DNA of 64,000 bases from NCBI RefSeq assembly GCF_018275325.1, contig NZ_JAGVQR010000001.1, positions 868,001-932,000 on the forward strand, in the 5' to 3' direction. The notes under the pieces were generated by a model that did not search any database, was not told where the DNA came from, and was given only the letters and a program-made list of their open reading frames with translations. The position numbers and the translations under genes were made by a program. Origin of the DNA: Nocardioides palaemonis (GTDB lineage: Bacteria; Actinomycetota; Actinomycetes; Propionibacteriales; Nocardioidaceae). Below are positions 28,101 to 36,700 of this stretch, one piece after another; position 1 is the first letter of the stretch, and every line of letters begins with the position of its first letter.

Positions 28101-28348
28101 AGGCACTCGCGGCCGGCGACCTGGTCAAGGCCCGCTCCGCGGCCTACGTGGCCAACCGGGCCGACCCCGACGGCGAGAGCACCCGTCTGTGCCTGGCGCA
28201 CGTCATGAAGGCCGAGGGAGACCAGCTCGAGGCCGACCGGATCCTGCGCGAGGAGATCTGCAACCGGTCCGACGACGGCGACGCCCCCATGGAACTGTCG
28301 GAGCGAACCAGGACCATCATTCGTACGCACGGCTGGCTCGCGAGCTGA
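25109..28348 (+). CDS. Membrane protein with two LysM domains and a BTAD-type C-terminus
   Basis: A 1079-aa protein. Three transmembrane helices (about 13-33, 60-82, 105-125) come first. Two LysM peptidoglycan-binding domains follow (about 168-219, HSVKPGESLWSIAEDHFGDG; about 228-285, YTVQPNDTLSDIAHDELGDA). Then come a Pro/Glu-rich linker, a fourth helix (about 378-398) and a long cytoplasmic part. The last 240 residues (RPRLTLLGPVAARAHGKALA, REQIREAFSISDGKVRDYTNIVRDWLG, LVKARSAAYVANRADPDGES) resemble a SARP-type winged helix with a bacterial transcriptional activation domain. It could link wall binding to the secretion machine or to transcription. Confidence 0.78.
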   Translation: MTTPTLRQRLTGLLATVAVLGIIIGLPALFLAIGANPIPDQASSWESVKDALLAPDDGTLILGLFKVIGWAAWAFMTLSLVVETVARLRRVEAPKLPGLGRPQAVAHGLIGLAALLFIAAPIAAQAANAGPAAASAPAAVGHVQAGTVDQTPAQHGVKVEAKQERATVDHSVKPGESLWSIAEDHFGDGARYKEIAELNRDLLGSRPSFLEPGWVLKLPAPNSGAPAHSYTVQPNDTLSDIAHDELGDADRWPEIYQASTGITQPGGAHLADPDVIDVGWKLNIPEAQTPAGHDDRQQQPQPREDKPETLAEPKTEQQPIDPPAEETPPVPETEAPETAAPEVPQAEEPTAPAADVDQVDEADDSILEAPWVLAGLTGGGVLLSGALLMALRSRRRSAYRNRPPGRAIAAPPPELAPVEMTLNATGAAAAATVEFADEALRRLAAAVGAQGTTMLPLAAVELAKGKLTLHLSAPAAVPAPWVGSPDQTHWHVSTDTAVEDLGPDTDNVEPPYPLLATIGMSDTGETWLLNCEKLSTLTISGDPTYGRDFARHLAAQLAVNPWSRRVQVDCIGVAEETVAMDERITYYPTGAAGTPATSELLAAAVTTVDRAKRHDTDVSTARTGSVDDDTWPARMLLLDAAAGDPDDLDQLLQLVNDHVGQSATSIVVAGERPQTPGAVLHMTNTGRVVLEHVGLNLIAVGLTSDEARGCALVYAQSETPEYVDTPVDETATDGWESYTDSSGALRREYTLPRNTPEGAVDEPLSSLLEGQDEEYIRESAIVQEDLEALAPKVPAHVRAEVEEKDPDLDQDIVDWFSPTCNRPRLTLLGPVAARAHGKALAKRKPYFTELLAFLALHRKHGATREQIREAFSISDGKVRDYTNIVRDWLGTNPRTGEDHLPYADKAPAAKVTGVNVYQVDDGLLVDVDLFLRLRKRGQARGGAEGVADLCTALELVGEAQPFSQLREEGWSWLANEPDRVDLMAAGWIADVALIVVTEALAAGDLVKARSAAYVANRADPDGESTRLCLAHVMKAEGDQLEADRILREEICNRSDDGDAPMELSERTRTIIRTHGWLAS

Positions 28349-28370
28349 CTCGGGAAGGGAGCCCCAGCAC

Positions 28371-28646
28371 ATGACAACGTTCGACCAGGAGCTCACCGGC
28401 CGCTACGTCGCGGCCGGCGGAGACCGTCCCGACCCGGACGCCCGACGTATCGCCCGGGCCGTGTTCGTGCGAGACACCATCCGCACCCTCTACAACGCCG
28501 ACAAGAAGTTCGGCACCGACCCGGCCGACAACGGCTCGCTCGCCGAGCTCGTCGACGCCGCCGAAGAACACCTCGAGCACATCGCGAACGACATCAGCCA
28601 CCGATCAGTGATGGCGCTGCCCAACACAGGAGGAGACACCGCATGA
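28371..28646 (+). CDS. Small conserved-type protein of the pilus operon
   Basis: A 91-aa soluble, acidic, mostly helical protein (DARRIARAVFVRDTIRTLYN). GGGAGCC-type Shine-Dalgarno and overlap with the lipoprotein gene place it in the operon. No family recognised. Confidence 0.65.
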   Translation: MTTFDQELTGRYVAAGGDRPDPDARRIARAVFVRDTIRTLYNADKKFGTDPADNGSLAELVDAAEEHLEHIANDISHRSVMALPNTGGDTA

Positions 28647-29218
28647 GGAAGCACCACTCCGCACTCGGGGGAGTGGCCCTCGCCCTTGCCCTCACCCTTA
28701 CAGGCTGCGGCGGCGACGACCCCGACCCTAAGGTCCAGGAGACGCCCACCGAGACTCCCTCGCAGACGCCTACCAGCACGCCGACCCCGAAGACCCCCGA
28801 GGAGAAGGCCGCGGCCCAGCTGACCGCCTACCTCGATGTCCGCGACGACGCGTTGAGGGCAATGAAGGTCAACGGCAAGCGTCTCGACAAGGTGGCTGCT
28901 GGACAGGAATATCTGACGCTCCAGCAGCGGATCATTGAGTACTCATCCAACAAGTTCACTCTCAGCGGCGCCTACGTGCACAACCTGGGAGAGCCACGGC
29001 AACGCAGCGACGTCACGATGCTGGTCGAGGACTGCGAGGACGAGACCGGTGTCGAATTCCTTACCGCCACGGGGAAGCCTGTGAAGCGGAGTCTCGGTGG
29101 TGTGCCGATCCCGGCCGCTAGGTCCGTCAAGTACACGCTGACTCTCACGAAAGGCCGATGGCTCGTGACCGCGTCCACCTACGTGCTCGACGAGAACGGC
29201 CAGGTGCAGCCATGCTGA
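28643..29218 (+). CDS. Lipoprotein
   Basis: A 191-aa secreted lipoprotein. The signal peptide ends in the lipobox LTGC (Cys at about residue 24), followed by an Asp/Thr/Pro-rich spacer (about 27-52) and a globular domain with four later Cys, including the C-terminal one. Probably anchored to the outer face of the membrane; its gene sits inside the Tad-like operon, so an envelope role in the machine is plausible. Confidence 0.75.
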   Translation: MRKHHSALGGVALALALTLTGCGGDDPDPKVQETPTETPSQTPTSTPTPKTPEEKAAAQLTAYLDVRDDALRAMKVNGKRLDKVAAGQEYLTLQQRIIEYSSNKFTLSGAYVHNLGEPRQRSDVTMLVEDCEDETGVEFLTATGKPVKRSLGGVPIPAARSVKYTLTLTKGRWLVTASTYVLDENGQVQPC

Positions 29219-30135
29219 TTCTTCTTCGTCGATCCATCGCTTTGGCCCTGTTGGGCTTCACGCTCGCCGTGGCAGTCCAGTCTCCGGCGATCGCGGGTTC
29301 CTGCCCGGACGGGTCTGACCCCGTACCCGTTGAGCAGTGCGACGCACAGGGGAACTGCTCTGTGCAGTTGACTTGCCCCGGTGATGACGGTGGTGGCGGT
29401 GAGGAGCCGGGTGACGGCGGCGGCTCGTCGACTTGCACTCACAACGGCGAGACGATCCCGTGCCAACTTCCCGGCGTCGGCACGTGGAACGGCGAGTGCT
29501 ACGTGACGCCGACACAATTGGAGGTTCAACCGCCGCCACCTCCAGGTCAGTCCGAGGATGACGGGGCGTGGTACTACTGCATCTATCCAAGTGGCGGCGG
29601 CACCTATGCGGGAACGGCGTGGGTGGTGGACGGAACGACGTTCATCGATCCGGTGGTCCTCGCGCAGCGCGCGATCGCGTCGATGGACCTGGACCCGATC
29701 AGCATCGGCATCGTGCCGGAGTCAGGTGCAGATCGCGCGGGCCTGGTTGGCTTGCCGGTGTGGATGTGGGTCGACAACCCGACCGACGACACGTTCGGAC
29801 CGATCACCGAGTCCGCGAGCGAGGGGTCGGTGTCGGTCAGCGCGACCGCTAGCGTCTTGAGCATCGTGTGGAACATGGGCGACGGCACCAAGGTGAGCTG
29901 CACGGGCAAGGGCACGCCGTACGCAGATCACTACGGGAAGCAGCCATCCCCGACCTGCGGCCACCGCTACGCGAAGATGTCGTCGGACCAGCCCGACGGT
30001 GCCTACCAGGTCACCGCGACCAGCCACTGGGTTGTCGAGTGGACCGGCGGCGGCCAGTCCGGAACCATCGAGTTCGACCTGACCACCGACCCGCTGCCGA
30101 TCCGCATCGGCGAGGCTCAGGTGCTCACCCAGTGA
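29212..30135 (+). CDS. Secreted Cys-containing protein
   Basis: A 307-aa exported protein with a signal peptide (RSIALALLGFTLAVAVQSPAIAG), a Cys-rich and Gly/Asp-rich N-terminal part (about 25-110) and a beta-rich C-terminal domain whose SVSATASVLSIVWNMGDGTKVSC and GYRYA-like segment (CGHRYAKMSSDQPDGAYQVTAT) suggest a PKD/immunoglobulin-like fold. It overlaps the lipoprotein gene by seven bases and is the last gene of the first operon before a block of cargo genes. Confidence 0.7.
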   Translation: MLILLRRSIALALLGFTLAVAVQSPAIAGSCPDGSDPVPVEQCDAQGNCSVQLTCPGDDGGGGEEPGDGGGSSTCTHNGETIPCQLPGVGTWNGECYVTPTQLEVQPPPPPGQSEDDGAWYYCIYPSGGGTYAGTAWVVDGTTFIDPVVLAQRAIASMDLDPISIGIVPESGADRAGLVGLPVWMWVDNPTDDTFGPITESASEGSVSVSATASVLSIVWNMGDGTKVSCTGKGTPYADHYGKQPSPTCGHRYAKMSSDQPDGAYQVTATSHWVVEWTGGGQSGTIEFDLTTDPLPIRIGEAQVLTQ

Positions 30136-30254
30136 TGGGCGCGCTGGCGATGGCGGGTCGGCGTGTGTCGAACAGGCGGGTCGTCCGCGAGGCTCTACGG
30201 GGACCGTTCCAGGAGGCGGGCTTGGGGTCGCTGCGGCGGCGCTGGCTGACGTTC

Positions 30255-30730
30255 TCACCGGTCATCACGACGTACAGCGTGCGCAACCACCCTGAGCCAG
30301 ATGGTGATGGCGCGTAGAACGACGCCTCCCCTGTAGACAGCGGCGAGCTTGTCGTAGCGGGTGGCCAGGCCGCGCCACTGCTTGTGATCGTTGAAGGATC
30401 GCTCGATGACGTTGCGCCCCTTGTAGGTCGTGGCGTCGAATGCGGGCGGGCGGCCGCCCGCCGATCCGCGGCGCTTGCGGTGCGCGATCTGGTCTGAGGG
30501 TTGCGGGATGACTGCTCGGACCCCTCGTGAGCGCAGGTCGGTGCGGGTCGGTGCGGATCGCGCGGGAGGAATAGGCCTTGTCGCCGAGCACCGCGTCCGG
30601 ACGGGTGCGCGGTCGACCGGGCCCGAGGCGCTTCACGGCAAGGTGCGACAGGAGTGGCTTCAGCATGGGCGAATCGCCTGCGTCCCCGACGGGTGGACGC
30701 AGTGCGGCTACCGCTGGACGTGAAAGAACC
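30255..30730 (-). pseudogene. IS5-family transposase remnant
   Basis: The minus strand encodes the C-terminal half of a DDE transposase: DSPMLKPLLSHLAVKRLG and GPGRPRTRPDAVLGDKAYSSRAIR, then in a second frame RGVRAVIPQPSDQIAHRKRR, TYKGRNVIERSFNDHKQWRG (catalytic Glu) and IWLRVVAHA up to TGA at 30255-30257. The frame break is a tandem duplication of the ten bases CGCACCGACC near 30537-30556. Removing one copy restores a continuous frame. The N-terminal half is missing. No intact gene lies between 30136 and 30863. Confidence 0.8.
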
Positions 30731-30754
30731 CCAGGCGTCTCGGGTCACCTGGGG
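30729..30754. terminator. Short hairpin at the edge of the IS remnant
   Basis: CCCCAGG (30729-30735) pairs with CCTGGGG (30748-30754) across a 12-nt loop, with A-rich bases before it and CTTC after. It resembles an actinobacterial terminator. Confidence 0.45.
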
Positions 30755-30835
30755 CTTCTGCGGCCAAGTAGAGCATGACCGGCTCTCCGGCCGCCGGAGA
30801 ACGGCGGAACTGCCTTGGTCGTCACCACCAGTACG

Positions 30836-30863
30836 TGATGCCTAATCAGGTATCATAGGGACT
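30836..30863 (+). promoter_or_regulatory. Promoter and operator of the XRE/nucleotidyltransferase pair
   Basis: TATCAT (30851-30856) fits TANNNT and ends seven bases before ATG 30864, a leaderless arrangement. An imperfect inverted repeat TGATGCC (30836-30842) / GGTATCA (30849-30855) overlaps the -10, where the HTH antitoxin could repress its own promoter. Confidence 0.5.
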
Positions 30864-31466
30864 ATGCGTGGATCGCGAAGCACGGCGGGTGAGGTGGTGC
30901 GGGCGCGGCGGGAGCGCCTCGGCCTGAGCCAGCGTGCGGCCGCGCGCTCGTGTGGCATCCCGCAGTCGATGCTGTCTCGGATCGAGAGCGGTGAGACGCA
31001 GCCGAGCATCGAGACTCTGCAGCGCGTGCTGAGGGGCCTGGGCGCCGACCTCCACCTGGAAGCGCGACCGCCCGCTGAGGCGCCGGAGGGCCGGCGCGAG
31101 AAGCAGCGGTCGCTCTGGCTGAACCGAGCGGTCGTCGGAGAGCTCACCCGTGACCCCGACCGCGTGATGGCGATCGCCCGAGACAACATCGCTCGCTGGC
31201 GTGGCGTGCACGCGCATCGCCCCGGGATCTTGGCTGCACTGGATCAGTGGGAGGAGATCATCGGGGCCGGGGTTGAGGCGATCGTGGCCGTACTGACCGG
31301 CCCGGGCGAGGCGGCGGAGGACCTGCGCCAAAACACTCCCTTCGCCGGCGTACTCACCCAGGAGCAGCGCGACCAGGCGCTCGGCTCGTTCCGCACGGAA
31401 TGGGCCCGCCACCACGACCACCAGCGCACCGCCTCCGCCGGCCACGTCGTGGGGCTGGGCCTGTGA
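30864..31466 (+). CDS. XRE-family antitoxin-type regulator
   Basis: A 200-aa protein. The N-terminal Cro/C1 HTH is at about 8-62 (VVRARRERLGLSQRAAARSC, then SMLSRIESGETQPSIETLQRVL). A separate helical C-terminal domain (about 85-200) with REKQRSLWLNRAVVGELTRDPDRVMAIARDNIARW would contact the partner. It overlaps the downstream nucleotidyltransferase gene by GTGA, the gene order and coupling of toxin-antitoxin operons. Confidence 0.78.
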   Translation: MRGSRSTAGEVVRARRERLGLSQRAAARSCGIPQSMLSRIESGETQPSIETLQRVLRGLGADLHLEARPPAEAPEGRREKQRSLWLNRAVVGELTRDPDRVMAIARDNIARWRGVHAHRPGILAALDQWEEIIGAGVEAIVAVLTGPGEAAEDLRQNTPFAGVLTQEQRDQALGSFRTEWARHHDHQRTASAGHVVGLGL

Positions 31467-32113
31467 ACCGGGACGAGTTGGCCGAGGTCCTCCGAGCGGC
31501 CAGCCAGCTCGTTGACGATCGACCGGTCGTGATGGGCTCCCAGGCGATCTTGGGCACCTACGACGAGGATGTCCTGCCGCCAGCCGCGACCGTGTCGATG
31601 GAGGCCGACGTCGCCTTCCTCGACGACCCCGACCGGATGAAGGCCGACCTGGTCACCGGAGCGATCGGGGAGGAATCGAACTTCCACCAACTGCGCGGCT
31701 ACTACGCCGAGGGCATCCACGTGGAGACAGCGACACTGCCCCACGGGTGGCGAGAGCGCCTCATCAGCTGGACGGTGCCGGCCGGCGCGAACGGACCGGG
31801 CGCTGTCGCTTCCTTCCTCGAGCCACACGACCTCGTCGTAGCCAAGCTCGCTGCCTTCCGAGAGAAGGACGTCCGCTTCGTCACGGCCCTCGCCCGCGCA
31901 GGTCTGGTCGACCCCGACGTCGCTCTCCAGCGCCTAGAGCACACGGACCTACACCCTGTCGCGCGCCAGCGGGCGGCCGGGCTCCTCGCCGGCCTCAACC
32001 CTGCGCCGCCAACCGAGGATGCGGGAGCCGAGCGGCTCCGTCGCAGCATCGAGAACGAGAAGCGCGTCCCCCCACGGCAGACGCCGGGCCCGGGCCGCGA
32101 CCGCGGCCGCTGA
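31463..32113 (+). CDS. Nucleotidyltransferase-like toxin candidate
   Basis: A 216-aa protein of the minimal nucleotidyltransferase type (DUF6036/AbiEii-like). The pattern hh-VMGSQAILG near residue 23, an acidic strand MEADVAFLDD near 48, and EPHDLVVAKLAAFREKDVRFV near 125 match its active-site and helix motifs. The C-terminal tail is basic and Pro-rich. Start GTG 31463 lies in the stop of the XRE gene. Family toxins modify tRNA or other targets by adding nucleotides; the target here is unknown. Confidence 0.7.
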   Translation: MNRDELAEVLRAASQLVDDRPVVMGSQAILGTYDEDVLPPAATVSMEADVAFLDDPDRMKADLVTGAIGEESNFHQLRGYYAEGIHVETATLPHGWRERLISWTVPAGANGPGAVASFLEPHDLVVAKLAAFREKDVRFVTALARAGLVDPDVALQRLEHTDLHPVARQRAAGLLAGLNPAPPTEDAGAERLRRSIENEKRVPPRQTPGPGRDRGR

Positions 32114-32378
32114 CTCCAAACTCATCGCGTGACGCGGGCCCCGCAGCGGGCATCGTTCGAGGTTGACGTCGAGGCCGCGCCAGCCTCCCGCGCAGGGGCG
32201 ATCACGGCCCGAGAAGTCGTGTCGAGATGCACTGAACTTTGCGCGCCCGCCCACGGGGAACCGTGAACAGATCGGTGGGTTGCGGACCCCCGTGAAAAGT
32301 ACGGGTGGTCGCGGCCAGGCCTGGACCGGCGCTCGGCTGGCGCGTTCGACGTGGGCAGCGAGAGCCGGATTCCGGACC

Positions 32379-33302
32379 TCAGACCTCGGCGAGCACTGCG
32401 GCAGCCATCGATTGCCGGGCGGCGCAGCGTGCCGGCATCGTGTGCCAGTAGTAGGGGAAGGTGATCATCGCGATGAGCAGCGCCCAGCCCATCCCCTTCG
32501 CCCATGCGGCGTCGTCGACGCTGATCGCACCTTTGAAGGTCTGCCGCCCCTGTGGGTCGAGCACCTCCCAGGCGACGATGAGGTCCACCGAGGGATCACC
32601 TACCGCGAGCCCGCCGAAGTCGAGCACGGCGGCAAGCTCGCCGTTGCGAATCAGCAGGTTCTCCGCGAGCAGGTCCCCGTGGTACCAGCTCCTGAGCGGA
32701 GCGGTGGCTTGCTCGGCAGCCAAGGCGTCGTCCCAGACGCTGAGTGCGCGGTCGAGGTCGAGACCGAGATCGGCGATCGGCCGGCACTCATCGAGCGACT
32801 GGCGGAACTCGTGGTCCATGTCCGCCAAGCGGCCGCCGCGGTACCAGGACAGCGCGGGGTCGTCGTTCGCCGAAGGCGGGACCTCCACCTGCCGGAGCTC
32901 GGCCACCAACTGCGCCAGGCCGTGGGCGACGCGGTGCGAACTGCCGCTATCGACACCCCAAGGCACCTCCGGAACCTGTCCGTCCAGCCATGTGGTCACG
33001 GCCCACTTCTCTGGGTAGCCGAACCCGGGCTCGCCGACCGCAACGATCTCTGGGACTGCCGTGGTCAGTCCCTGAGCGATCACCGGCAGCCAGCGAGCTT
33101 CCTTCTCGATAGTGATCGAACCACCGGGCTGGCGCGGCATCCTCACGAGCAGCGCGTTCCCCAGACGGAACAGTGCGTTCGAGGAGCCCGAGGACGCCAG
33201 TGACTGGATCCTCAGGTCGGCGTACTGGGGCAGCGACTGCTCGACCAGCCGGCGGACCAGCTGAACATCGACGGCGAGTTCGTCGTCATGGAGTGCCGGC
33301 AC
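32379..33302 (-). CDS. Aminoglycoside phosphotransferase (APH) family kinase
   Basis: A 307-aa protein kinase-like small-molecule kinase. The nucleotide loop SSGSSNALFRLG, the invariant Lys region LVRMPRQP / EKEARWLP, the catalytic loop SWYHGDLLAENLLI (HGDxxxxN) and the metal loop LDFGGLAVGDPSVDL are present. The sequence is complete. It is oriented against its neighbours, with 265 bp of non-coding DNA downstream. Relatives phosphorylate aminoglycosides, macrolides or other metabolites; resistance cannot be concluded from sequence. Confidence 0.85.
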   Translation of the reverse strand: MPALHDDELAVDVQLVRRLVEQSLPQYADLRIQSLASSGSSNALFRLGNALLVRMPRQPGGSITIEKEARWLPVIAQGLTTAVPEIVAVGEPGFGYPEKWAVTTWLDGQVPEVPWGVDSGSSHRVAHGLAQLVAELRQVEVPPSANDDPALSWYRGGRLADMDHEFRQSLDECRPIADLGLDLDRALSVWDDALAAEQATAPLRSWYHGDLLAENLLIRNGELAAVLDFGGLAVGDPSVDLIVAWEVLDPQGRQTFKGAISVDDAAWAKGMGWALLIAMITFPYYWHTMPARCAARQSMAAAVLAEV

Positions 33303-33489
33303 CTGGTCGATGCTGGCTGGTCGGAAGCCGCGGCGCCACTCGTTTCCCCCGTCCGTGCGCCGCTCTTTCTACATGCGGCTGCCGCCCCACCGCCCGGGTG
33401 TCTCTCGGTCCGCCCCGCGGGGCATCCGCGCGCGAGCGGGGAATCTCTAGCAACCCAGTGCTGAAGGCTGATGTGGCGCGCTTGGAAGA

Positions 33490-33522
33490 GTTCGCTGCAT
33501 CTCGACAAATGTCGAGATGCAG
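33490..33522. repeat. Direct-repeat copy with 28-bp perfect palindrome, left of the NACHT gene
   Basis: GTTCGCTGCATCTCGACAAA (33490-33509) recurs exactly at 37292-37311. The left copy is embedded in a perfect palindrome: CTGCATCTCGACA (33495-33507), two A, then its complement to 33522. The interval 33303-33723 holds no other gene. Confidence 0.7.
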
Positions 33523-33710
33523 GCAGGATTGACGAACCTCGCGCGGCGAACGTTGACGAAGCCAGACAGCCCTATGGAGATCGTCAGGGTCCGGAACTGG
33601 CTGTCTTGCGCCCGAAATGATGCGGGCCTTGGATGCCCGACCAGTTTCGACTCGTACGTCTATGAGCGCGGGGCGGGGCGAGAAAGCACACCCAGTCGAC
33701 TCCTGACAGG

Positions 33711-33723
33711 TAGCGTCCGAGGC
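33711..33723 (+). promoter_or_regulatory. Possible leaderless -10 of the NACHT gene
   Basis: TAGCGT at 33711-33716 fits TANNNT and lies seven bases before GTG 33724, the same spacing as at 13730 and 30851. No good -35 is visible. Confidence 0.35.
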
Positions 33724-36700
33724 GTGCCTGAAAGCAGATACAAGTATCTATACGAACGGCTCGGAGACCACAACTTCCAGTTGCTCGCGAACGCGCTGCT
33801 GACGGCCCGGTTCACCGACTTCGTTCCCCTCCCCCTGCGCCAGGCCGACGGCGGCCGGGACGGCGCCACTCGCGGATCGGATCGGTCGCTGATCTATCAG
33901 GTGAAGTGGTCGGTCAAGGGCATGGAGAAGGACCCGGTCGCCTGGCTCGACAAGGCCGTTACCGGAGAGGCCGACAACATCAAGCGCCTCGTCAAGGACG
34001 GAGCACGCCGCTACGTCCTGGTCACCAACGTCCCCAGCACCGGGAAAGCAGACACCGGAGCCTTCGACAAGCTGAACACGCTGCTTGACCAGCACGCCGA
34101 GGACTACGGGCTCGAGCAAATGACCTGCCTTTGGCGTGAGGCAATCGACGGGATGGTCGACAACTCCGACGATGCGCTGCTCTGGAAGTACGCCGACATG
34201 CTCGCCGGCTGGGAGCTCGTGCGCTACCTGATCGCCGAGGACCGCGCAGGCCAGCACGACGTCGGCCTCCGCAGGATCATCCGCAAGGTCGCCTCAGTGC
34301 AGTGGGACGAGGACGAACGGGTCAAGTTCAGTCAGGTCGACATCGACCGCGAGAAGGTCGCCGACTTGTTCATCGACGTGAACGCCGACAAGCTGGTCGT
34401 TCGGGACCGCCGAGACCCCGACCTGCTCGTCCGTGAACCGGTCGGCGGCGCTGCCAGCTACCTGCTCAAGCTCGACCCGCTGCAGGCCCATCGCTGGAAC
34501 ACGGTGGTCCGCGGAGCACCCGGACAGGGCAAGTCCACGCTGTCGCAGTACGTCTCGCAGGTTCACCGCAGCGCGTTCGTCCCCGCGGCGCTTCGCCCGG
34601 CCAACCTCCCGACGGTGGACAGGCCGCTCTTCCCGGTGCGGGTCGACCTCAGCGACTACGCCCGCTGGATGAGCGGCGTCGACATCTTCGATACCGAGTC
34701 GGACTCCACGAAGAAGACCAAGAAGCGGCCCGCCGCCTCGTGTGGGCTCGAACACTTCCTCGCCGACGTCATGTCGCACGCCGCTGGCGTTCCCGTCGCA
34801 CCTGCGGGGGTCCAAGAACTGTTTGAGCTGGTACCCAGCCTGATCGTCCTGGACGGGCTCGACGAGGTCGGGCGTCCCTCGGTCCGAACCACCGTGGTGA
34901 AGGAGATCGACAACCTTGCGCGCCGCGGGCGCAGCTACAACATCCCCCCGCGCATCGTGGTCACCACGCGACCTAGTACCAACGAGCTTCCCGAGCCTTC
35001 ATCCGACCACTTCGACATCGTGGTGCTCAGCCCTCTGACGCCACCGCAGCGCAAAGAGTACCTGCGCCGATGGAGCGCGGTGCGCACCATAACCGGTACG
35101 GCTGGGCGCAACCTCCGGACTGCGTTCCGCGCGAAGATCGCGGAGCCCTACCTCGACGAGCTCGCCGGAAACCCGATGCAGCTGACCATCCTGCTCGACC
35201 TGCTCCACAAGCACGGCGAGGCAACCCCAGACCAGCGGACGACACTCTACGACTCCTACGTCGACCTGCTCCTCGCCCGCGAGGCCAACAAGCATCCGGC
35301 CTCCGTCCGGCGACACCAGACCGAGCTGCGCTCCATCATCCCGTTTCTGGGGTGGCATCTGCACGCGCATAGCGAGACGGACCGGCTGAACGCGCGGATG
35401 ACGATCGCTGACCTAAAAGCCAGCATCCGCCACTACCAGAGAACCTACGGCAACCCCGAGAGCGTCGTGGACGAGCTGTTCGAGGCTGCCAGCGACCGGC
35501 TCTGGGCCCTGACCAGCAAGGTCGAGGGCACCTACGAATTCGAGGTCCTCTCACTGCGGGAGTACTTCGCGGCGAACTTCCTGTACCGGTTCGCTGGCGA
35601 GGAGACCAAGAAGTTCGACCGTGTCGAAGTGCTCCGGGAGCTCCTGAGGCGCCCGTACTGGATGAACACGGCACGGTTTTACGCTGGCAACGCTGAAGGC
35701 AGCGACATCGCAGTGCTCGCCTACGGCATCATCGAAGAGCTCGAGGACGACCCGCCTCCGCACGCGGTCATCGCGGGCTGGACGTCGCTGACCGACGGCG
35801 TCTTCGCGAATCGTCCTCGTCTTGCTCGCGACGTGCTCGCAGCGCTGTGCGCCGACGAACACATGCACGTCCTAGTCAACGCGCTGACCCGGCGGGAGAT
35901 CAGTCCGCTCCCGGCACTCCCCGAGCCCAGTGGCGGCGGACCCGACCCGACCTGGGAGCGGCTGACCCAGCGGATCGCCGAAGACCCAGGGCAGCCGTTC
36001 GCGCGGCTCCAGGTCCGGGTGCTGCGGGAACTGTTGAACCAGAAGAGCCGCTTCGCGTCATGGTGGGTCGGTCATGTCGTCGGCAGCATCGACGATCCCG
36101 CGAAGCTCGACGCATGGCTTGAGATAGCGGCAGTCTGCGAGGGCGCTGCCGGCCGGACCGTCGACCTGACCGGCGTGGACCTCACCCGGCCACTGGTCGC
36201 ACAGCGGATCCTCGACACCGGGCTTGTGCCGCCGGCCGGTGGTGAGTTCGACAAGGCGCTGCTGGCCAGCGTCCTGGACGGCCTCTGCCCGAACGTGTCG
36301 TCGGTGAGGTCGATCCCGGCGCAGATCGCCGTTGCGTTCGCGCCCGAGGACCACCTGACGAAGTCCGAGACCGGTTTCCCTGAGACCAGCGACGAGCAGC
36401 GGCGTCGTCGGCAGGAAGCGCTCAAGCACCTGCGCAGGGAGCGACCGGCCCTCGCCGCGGCGGCAGCCCGGCGGAAGTTCGGACCCGGCGAGAAGGGCAG
36501 CACGTTTCCCTGGGCGAACACGGCGGCCGCGTTGTTCGACGAGGTCGGACCCTGCTGGATCGCCTCCCAGATTGCGATCATGGGTGCAGCGTCGCCAATG
36601 CGGGAGGGTCTACTCCGCCAACCCGACAAGCTCGCGTTCGGCCGTGACAGTCACCCTGCCGCCCTACTCGAGCAGACCCGCAGGAACGCCGGCGACACTG

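Noticed and set aside
32379-33302. Calling the APH-like kinase a drug-resistance gene
   Set aside because: The kinase motifs are clear, but the family includes many metabolite kinases and nothing here shows an antibiotic substrate.
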